Source of the DNA: JBAPRR01 sp049281195
GTDB lineage: Bacteria; Actinomycetota; Acidimicrobiia; Acidimicrobiales; CAVXTF01
DNA length: 27,158 bases
Assembly (NCBI GenBank): GCA_049281195.1
Contig: JBAPRR010000291.1
Coordinates: forward strand, 1 to 27,158
Direction of reading: 5' to 3'
The translations under genes were made by a program, and so were the position numbers. The notes beneath the pieces are model-generated. The model saw only the letters and a program-made list of their open reading frames with translations. It was not told where the DNA came from and did not search any database. Shown in pieces: positions 24,007 through 27,158 of this stretch; position 1 is the first letter of the stretch, and each line of letters starts with the position of its first letter.

Positions 24007-24528
24007 ATGATCCTCAGGTATGCAGAACCATCGGAAGCACTCGCGGTCGCAACCGTGCACGTGCGTTCGTGGCAATCGGCATACGCGGGACTTCTGCCCG
24101 AGGACTATCTGAACGGGCTCAAGCCGCAGGAGCGTGCTGAGCGCTACACCTTCCACAACCGGGGACCCGAACGTGGTGAAACGATGGTTGCTGTCGGCGA
24201 CGACGACGAGATTTGTGGTTTCGCGACCTACGGCCCGACACCGGACAGCCAATCAGATGGCAGGTCGGGACAGCTCTATGCGCTCTACGTCGATCCGGAT
24301 CACTGGCGACACGGCGTCGGTCGCCTGCTGATCACAGATGTCCACGAACGTCTGACGGCGTTCGGTTTTGACGAAGCCCTCTTGTGGGTTCTGGTCGGAA
24401 ACACCCGAGCCGAGAACTTCTACAGGAGCATGGGCTGGAAGTCCGACGGGATCCGACGCAACGACGAGGTGTGGGGAACACCCGTCGAGGAGCTCAGATA
24501 CCGGAGGACTCTGAAACCCGCCGGATAG
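24007..24528 (+). CDS. GNAT-family N-acetyltransferase
   Basis: This 173-residue single-domain GNAT protein would transfer an acetyl group from acetyl-CoA to an amine. The N-terminus ILRYAEPSEALAVATVHVRSW is a usual first strand and helix, and the acetyl-CoA pyrophosphate loop is visible as DPDHWRHGVGRLLI (R-x-x-G-x-G/A type). LLWVLVGNTRAENFYRSMGW is the typical motif B region. It begins 7 bases after the LLM oxidoreductase stop, so it is likely in the same operon. The acceptor is unknown. Confidence 0.9.
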   Translation: MILRYAEPSEALAVATVHVRSWQSAYAGLLPEDYLNGLKPQERAERYTFHNRGPERGETMVAVGDDDEICGFATYGPTPDSQSDGRSGQLYALYVDPDHWRHGVGRLLITDVHERLTAFGFDEALLWVLVGNTRAENFYRSMGWKSDGIRRNDEVWGTPVEELRYRRTLKPAG

Positions 24529-24554
24529 CACTCGGATTTTTGGTCATCGGCTGG

Positions 24555-24560
24555 TAACTT
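24555..24560 (+). promoter_or_regulatory. Possible -10 (TAACTT) for a leaderless membrane-protein mRNA
   Basis: TAACTT fits TAnnnT and ends 8 bases before the GTG at 24569, which has no Shine-Dalgarno. No good -35 is visible. Confidence 0.25.
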
Positions 24561-24568
24561 CCCGGCCA

Positions 24569-26392
24569 GTGCGGGCTCGGAGTTGGCGGCTCTCAACGTT
24601 GCTTGTGGCGACGACGATCCTCGTTTCCGCGGTTGGAACGGCTTCTGCCGCTACCAGCCCGAATTCCGGCTCACTTAGTACCTCCCTGGCCGTATATGCA
24701 CGCGCCTTGGGCCCAAACATTTCGATCTCGCCGGTCGTGAGAATCCAGTCCGGTTACATAGCAGTCATCACCCACGCACGGGCGGTCGACAGTTTCGGAA
24801 ATGGGCTCGGGGCTACAGCCACAGTTGTCGAATATGAAGGCAACGCTTGGACCCTGATTGCCAATCTCGTCTATATGCCCGGTCTGCAGAGACCCGGCGC
24901 CGGATCGGGATTTACTCCGAAGCAGCTCCACCTCACGGGCGCAACCGACTTTCTGGTCTACCTCGAGGCCGCTGACGCAAGCCTCGCCGCCGTGTTGAGC
25001 GACGTCGGCGGTCACTGGCATATGGTCCGGTTCCCGAGCGGGCTGGAGATCGTCAATCCAATCGTCAAAGGAAACCGAATAATCGCAGTCGTCGACGCCT
25101 GCCATCCCAGCTGTGTACAGGGTCTTCGCAATGCGATCCCCTACCTGTACGACCCCGCGACGGGGACATTCGTGCTGGCAAGCGCGTTGACTGGTGGACC
25201 GGGCAATCCGAAGGTGTCACGGATCGCGTCTTCGATTCCGACTCCACATGCGGCCTTCTCCTCACTGAGCTCCGTGGCGGTGAACGGTGGGATCGCAGCC
25301 GCGATCGCCATGCTCCTCACCTTCCCGTCCTCGTTGTTCAACGAGACATTTCTCGAGAATTACGGAGACATAAGCGAGTGGTGGAAACGACTTCTGCGAA
25401 AGGTCCTACCGAAAAGCCTGGAACCGAAAAGCGGACCCGATCAACCGGCCAAACAGAAAAGAAAGAGGGCGCCCAAACGTGACCGAATCATTTTCATTGC
25501 CGTCCTTTTGATCGGAGCCCTCGTCAACTCGTTCAACGACGGTGGATTCGGTATCTCGTTGAGCTCGCTGTTCACCTTCATCGCGGTCACACTCGCCCTT
25601 GTATCGGGAATCGCGGTAACCGCATTGGTGACCGACATCTACCACGCGAGGCGCCACGGACGATCCCCACGACGGTTGGTGGCATTTCCCATGGGACTGG
25701 TCATCGCCGCGTTCTTCGTGATCTTCAGCAGGCTGATCAATTTCGAGCCCGGTTACCTGTACGGGATCGTGTGTGGAGTTCTCTTTACAAGAGAACTGGC
25801 CAAGAACGAAGAGGGCCACGTCGCTGCGCTGTCGGTCCTTGCGACCATGGCCGTGAGCGTCTGTGCCTGGTTGATCTGGGTGCCGATCGACTCGGTGGCA
25901 GAAAAGCCTGGCGCGTTCTTCGGGGCGGTCATAGCGGATGACTTTCTTGCTGCGCTCTTTGTGAGCGGCCTGGTCGGCTCCTTCTTCGGGATGATCCCGA
26001 TCCGGGGACTGCCTGGCTACACCATCAAGCGGTGGAGCTGGCTGGCATGGGCGGTCGGGTTCCTCCTTGCTCTGTTTGGCCTGATGCAGATCCTGCTGCG
26101 ACCGGGGATCGCCGGACACGGCCACAGGCCCTTAGTGGTCTCGATTTGTCTATTCGCCGCTTTCGGCGTGGCCTCGATCGTGTTCCATGAGCATTTCGAG
26201 AACAAGAAACGCAGAGCAGAAGGTGGCCAGCATCCGACCGTGGCCGAGCGATTCAGGACGATCCTCAGAGACGCCCGCGTCAAGACCCCCGAGGAGCCGG
26301 CTCCTGCTGCGAACCCGAAGGTTCCACTGCCGGGGCCTCCGACAGTAGAGACCGTGCCCACTGTGGCGCCCACACGGAACGCCGAACCCTGA
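24569..26392 (+). CDS. Multi-pass membrane protein with N-terminal exported domain (FGLLP-motif type)
   Basis: The 607-residue protein begins with a Sec signal peptide (LSTLLVATTILVSAVGTASA). An outer domain of about 200 residues follows, with beta-strand character and a Cys pair in DACHPSCVQG. From about residue 235 there are around nine hydrophobic segments, including AVNGGIAAAIAMLLTF, IIFIAVLLIGALVNSF, FTFIAVTLALVSGIAVTALV, AALFVSGLVGSFFGMIP and LAWAVGFLLALFGLMQILL. A basic cytoplasmic loop (KQKRKRAPKRDR) follows the first. FPSSLFNETFLENY and FGMIPIRGLPG resemble the actinobacterial group named for an FGLLP motif, by recall. The C-terminal tail is Pro-rich. Function is unknown. GTG at 24569 is supported by the signal peptide directly after it. 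Confidence 0.8.
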   Translation: MRARSWRLSTLLVATTILVSAVGTASAATSPNSGSLSTSLAVYARALGPNISISPVVRIQSGYIAVITHARAVDSFGNGLGATATVVEYEGNAWTLIANLVYMPGLQRPGAGSGFTPKQLHLTGATDFLVYLEAADASLAAVLSDVGGHWHMVRFPSGLEIVNPIVKGNRIIAVVDACHPSCVQGLRNAIPYLYDPATGTFVLASALTGGPGNPKVSRIASSIPTPHAAFSSLSSVAVNGGIAAAIAMLLTFPSSLFNETFLENYGDISEWWKRLLRKVLPKSLEPKSGPDQPAKQKRKRAPKRDRIIFIAVLLIGALVNSFNDGGFGISLSSLFTFIAVTLALVSGIAVTALVTDIYHARRHGRSPRRLVAFPMGLVIAAFFVIFSRLINFEPGYLYGIVCGVLFTRELAKNEEGHVAALSVLATMAVSVCAWLIWVPIDSVAEKPGAFFGAVIADDFLAALFVSGLVGSFFGMIPIRGLPGYTIKRWSWLAWAVGFLLALFGLMQILLRPGIAGHGHRPLVVSICLFAAFGVASIVFHEHFENKKRRAEGGQHPTVAERFRTILRDARVKTPEEPAPAANPKVPLPGPPTVETVPTVAPTRNAEP

Positions 26393-26854
26393 GGAATGTG
26401 CCAGTCATAGAAGCATCCGCAGCGCGAAGACCACAATCGTGAAGAGCACATAAGTATGAGGTGTCGCATGGCTCCTTCCGGCAGGACGCAAACTTGCTCA
26501 GGCTCTGTGGCCCGGTGACGTCGGGTCGCGGAGCGCGAGGCGTTTTGGCAAATGGAGCCGGCGGTCTCCAGGTTCCCGATCCGGTCCGGCTAATCGATCC
26601 GCGGTTCGACAACGCAGTGGCCTTATTGGGCAGTTTGCCTTTCGGCTTCTCACGCCCAGAGCAGATCGTCTTCTTGAGCATGCATCCTCGGCAAACCATC
26701 TAACTCGTCTGGCTCGCCAAAGCCTTGCCATGGGTGGGATCGCCGGTCCATCGAAAAATGAGAATCCGTAACTCTCCAGAGGAGGAGACGACGCAACCGT
26801 CTGATCGCTCAGATCGCCCACGTGCCGACGTACCCCAACTGAGAGAATCGACAC
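26393..26854. other. 462-base intergenic stretch with no convincing gene
   Basis: No tRNA, repeat or clear terminator was found. A plus-strand frame at 26461-26703 (80 codons, GTG start, no Shine-Dalgarno) and minus-strand frames at 26280-26699 and 26498-27157 are open, but none has a recognisable motif and their codon use looks less biased than in the neighbouring genes. It may hold a decayed gene, an untranslated leader for the DUF402 gene, or a small RNA. Confidence 0.4.
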
Positions 26855-27158
26855 GTGGAATACACCAACGAGAAATGGGGAGGAAAGCCGCATTACCGAG
26901 GCGTGGTCCACGTCCTCGGCGAGGATGAGTTCGGTACCTGGCTGTGGGGGCCAGGCGGACGAACGATTTATCGCGGCGACGAAGTCGCTTTCATCGGTGA
27001 ATACGACACCGTCATTCTTGTTCCCACCGAAGACTGGTGGACCCTGTCGTGGCCCATGGCCCATCCACGAATGACGCTGTACGTCAACATCAGCACACCG
27101 GCGATTTGGGAAAAGAATCGTGTCGTGTGCATCGATCTCGACCTCGATGTAGTGCAAC
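26855..27158 (+). CDS. DUF402 domain protein, partial (cut by the window end)
   Basis: A GTG at 26855 opens a frame of 101 residues that runs off the window: MEYTNEKWGGKPHYRGVV..., then FGTWLWGPGGRTIYRGDEV, VILVPTEDWWTLSW, LYVNISTPAIWEKNRVVCIDLDLDVV. The pattern of a Trp-rich start, VNISTPA and then a CIDLDLDVV acid cluster is characteristic of DUF402, a small fold related to phosphatases such as nucleoside-diphosphate or phosphate-ester hydrolases; the acidic cluster would bind metal. The upstream GAGAGA is a weak Shine-Dalgarno. A minus-strand open frame over the same bases is judged a shadow. The C-terminus is missing, so completeness is unknown. Confidence 0.8.
   Translation, partial: MEYTNEKWGGKPHYRGVVHVLGEDEFGTWLWGPGGRTIYRGDEVAFIGEYDTVILVPTEDWWTLSWPMAHPRMTLYVNISTPAIWEKNRVVCIDLDLDVVQ

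Noticed and set aside
25406..26125. Minus-strand open frame opposite the membrane protein
   Set aside because: Highly charged shadow of membrane-segment codons; no start context.
26601..26612. GGTTCGAC resembling a tRNA T-loop
   Set aside because: No matching T-stem, acceptor stem or anticodon arm around it.
26498..27157. Minus-strand open frame of 219 codons over the DUF402 gene
   Set aside because: The plus-strand frame from 26855 has recognisable DUF402 features; the minus frame has none.
1..27158. CRISPR arrays, insertion sequences, integrase or phage genes, toxin-antitoxin pairs
   Set aside because: No spaced direct repeats, transposase or integrase motifs, or terminal inverted repeats were seen anywhere in the window.

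Overview
The window is GC-rich, densely packed bacterial DNA. The gene set suggests a high-GC actinobacterium, possibly of the Acidimicrobiia or Mycobacteriales type; this is inferred from gene families, and no rRNA is present. Supporting families are an F420-type LLM oxidoreductase, a soluble class I P450 with a small ferredoxin, many acyl-CoA enzymes, a SCP2-thiolase-like protein, a RodZ-like HTH-membrane protein, and GTG/TTG starts, several of them without a Shine-Dalgarno.

Positions 1-11447 are mostly acyl-CoA and small-molecule catabolism: a crotonase (minus) divergent from a tandem CaiB-type CoA-transferase (plus); a minus-strand pair of a double-hotdog thioesterase and a DUF2889 protein; a lipid-transfer-type thiolase homologue; an aldehyde dehydrogenase divergent from a TIM-barrel amidohydrolase; and a second thiolase-like protein of the TLP1 type. 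Positions 11465-16976 hold a stand-alone ketosynthase, a PAS-GGDEF-EAL cyclic-di-GMP protein, and a P450-ferredoxin operon. Positions 17250-21932 hold a RodZ-like protein, a copper amine oxidase directly behind it, and a convergent Tat-exported protein of the dimethylformamidase large-subunit family. Positions 22074-24528 look like an operon of aldo/keto reductase, F420-type LLM oxidoreductase and GNAT acetyltransferase. A large multi-pass membrane protein and a DUF402 protein cut by the window end follow.

Genes often alternate strand. Convergent pairs are separated by 1-17 bases, and divergent pairs share short promoter regions. The best regulatory signal is a near-identical 16-bp palindrome (CTGACRC-type half-sites). 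One copy lies between the aldehyde dehydrogenase and the amidohydrolase. The other overlaps a good -35/-10 promoter of the P450-ferredoxin operon. This suggests one TetR-like repressor, not encoded here, controls an oxidation route: P450 hydroxylation, aldehyde oxidation, then amidohydrolase or decarboxylase chemistry, with the nearby CoA enzymes as possible later steps. That pathway is inference.

I saw no tRNA, rRNA, CRISPR array, insertion sequence or phage gene. No wholly new system is obvious. The most interesting items are the shared operator, the thiolase homologue that has lost classical catalytic motifs, the CoA-transferase with a probably inactive N-terminal half, the thioesterase-DUF2889 pair, and the amine oxidase lying next to an amidase-like exported protein.
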